Below are positions 13,485 through 13,874 of a DNA stretch of 13,874 nucleotides, in pieces (the first letter of the stretch is position 1; the number at the start of each line of letters is the position of its first letter). The notes under the pieces are model-generated. The model made no database searches. It had not been told where the DNA came from and saw nothing but the letters and a program-made list of their open reading frames with translations. A program made the translations under genes and the position numbers. The stretch spans positions 1 to 13,874 of the forward strand of contig JALHTD010000058.1 in NCBI GenBank assembly GCA_022865555.1, given 5' to 3'. The stretch is from Thermoanaerobaculaceae bacterium (GTDB lineage Bacteria > Acidobacteriota > Thermoanaerobaculia > Thermoanaerobaculales > Thermoanaerobaculaceae).

Positions 13485-13874
13485 TGGGTGTCAGCTCCAG
13501 GCGCGGCAGCCCGATGAGGCGCCGCAGTGCCTTGACCAGCAGGGCACGCCGGGTGCGGTCACGCACGTCGTTTGCGAGTTCAAGGCCTGCAAGCTCGCGT
13601 TCGGCCTCGGAGGCGAGCGCCTTCCGCCGGTCGGCCGGCAATGCGCCGAGCAGCGCGTCGAGGGAAGTGAACTCCAGGTCCGCGAGCGTCTCGTCCAAGG
13701 CCGCCGGCCCGCTGTCCTTCGGCAGCGTGGCGACGGCTCGCTCCAGGTCGCGCAGCACCGCCGCCACCTGGGCAACCTCCTGCCACGCGGCGGCGGTTTG
13801 CGCCACGGCCCCGGCCAGGGAGCGCAGGGCCCCCGCGACGTCGAAGGCCGCATGGCCTTGCGCGGCCCCGACCC
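13474..13874 (-). CDS. Hypothetical protein, C-terminal part (5' end beyond the window)
   Basis: The reading frame is open to the right edge; 132 residues are visible before a TGA that lies 8 bp inside rlmD. A GTG at 13806 could serve as a start for a 110-aa protein. However, the frame upstream still reads as protein-like sequence continuing the same Ala/Leu-rich helical pattern (GAAQGHAAFDVAGALRSLAG), so the true start is probably outside the window. Predicted all-helical, with heptad-like stretches (VAQVAAVLRDLERAVATL, RKALASEAERELAGLELAN) and a basic C-terminal helix RTRRALLVKALRRLIG. I recognise no family. The 11-bp overlap with rlmD suggests it is the first visible gene of the same operon. 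Confidence 0.55.
   Translation of the reverse strand, partial: VGAAQGHAAFDVAGALRSLAGAVAQTAAAWQEVAQVAAVLRDLERAVATLPKDSGPAALDETLADLEFTSLDALLGALPADRRKALASEAERELAGLELANDVRDRTRRALLVKALRRLIGLPRLELTPSAH

Noticed and set aside
11991..13517. 508-codon plus-strand frame opposite rlmD and comEC
   Set aside because: Same reasons: it mirrors two well-supported genes and its product is Arg/Pro/Gly/His-rich without recognisable domains.
1..13874. Defence system, prophage, insertion sequence, CRISPR array or RNA gene
   Set aside because: I saw no transposase, integrase, nuclease, direct-repeat array, terminal inverted repeats or tRNA/rRNA sequence; the window is almost fully occupied by recognisable chromosomal genes.

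Overview
The window is a GC-rich (roughly 70% by eye) bacterial chromosomal stretch in which every supported gene lies on the minus strand, so transcription runs from the high coordinates to the low ones. There is no mobile element, CRISPR array, tRNA, rRNA or tandem repeat that I can see. The set of Hfq, MiaA, a 4Fe-4S RlmD-type methyltransferase, NadA and an outer-membrane-style lipoprotein points to a high-GC Gram-negative-type bacterium. Acidobacteriota, Myxococcota or another delta-like lineage would fit, but the sequence alone does not settle the phylum.

Layout, in order of transcription. A gene cut by the right edge (unknown helical protein) overlaps rlmD (23S rRNA uracil-C5 methyltransferase). 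Then follow comEC (DNA-uptake channel), miaA (tRNA A37 dimethylallyltransferase), hfq (RNA chaperone), a TPR lipoprotein with an apparent S-layer-homology-like C-terminus, a Crp/Fnr regulator, pgsA (phosphatidylglycerophosphate synthase), an AI-2E-family membrane protein fused to a glutaredoxin-like domain, and pepP (Xaa-Pro aminopeptidase). From 13484 down to 3624 almost every gene overlaps the next by 4-26 bp. I see no internal promoter or terminator, so this looks like one long, translationally coupled housekeeping operon. nadA follows pepP after 52 bp and may belong to the same transcript.

After a 114-bp gap comes a two-gene unit with a 4-bp ATGA overlap: a group II PLP amino-acid decarboxylase and an exported alpha/beta hydrolase of the proline-iminopeptidase type. 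They look like an accessory module joining amino-acid or peptide handling to amine formation.

Most genes have a readable Shine-Dalgarno sequence, and these helped fix starts that differ from the longest ORF (comEC, miaA, pgsA, the AI-2E gene, nadA and the hydrolase). Non-ATG starts are common: GTG for rlmD, comEC, miaA, hfq, pgsA and nadA, TTG for the lipoprotein. The least ordinary items are the AI-2E/glutaredoxin-like fusion, in which the first cysteine of the expected CxxC is serine, the TPR/SLH-like lipoprotein wedged between hfq and a cNMP-type regulator, and the decarboxylase/exported-hydrolase pair. I did not find a clearly new multi-gene system.
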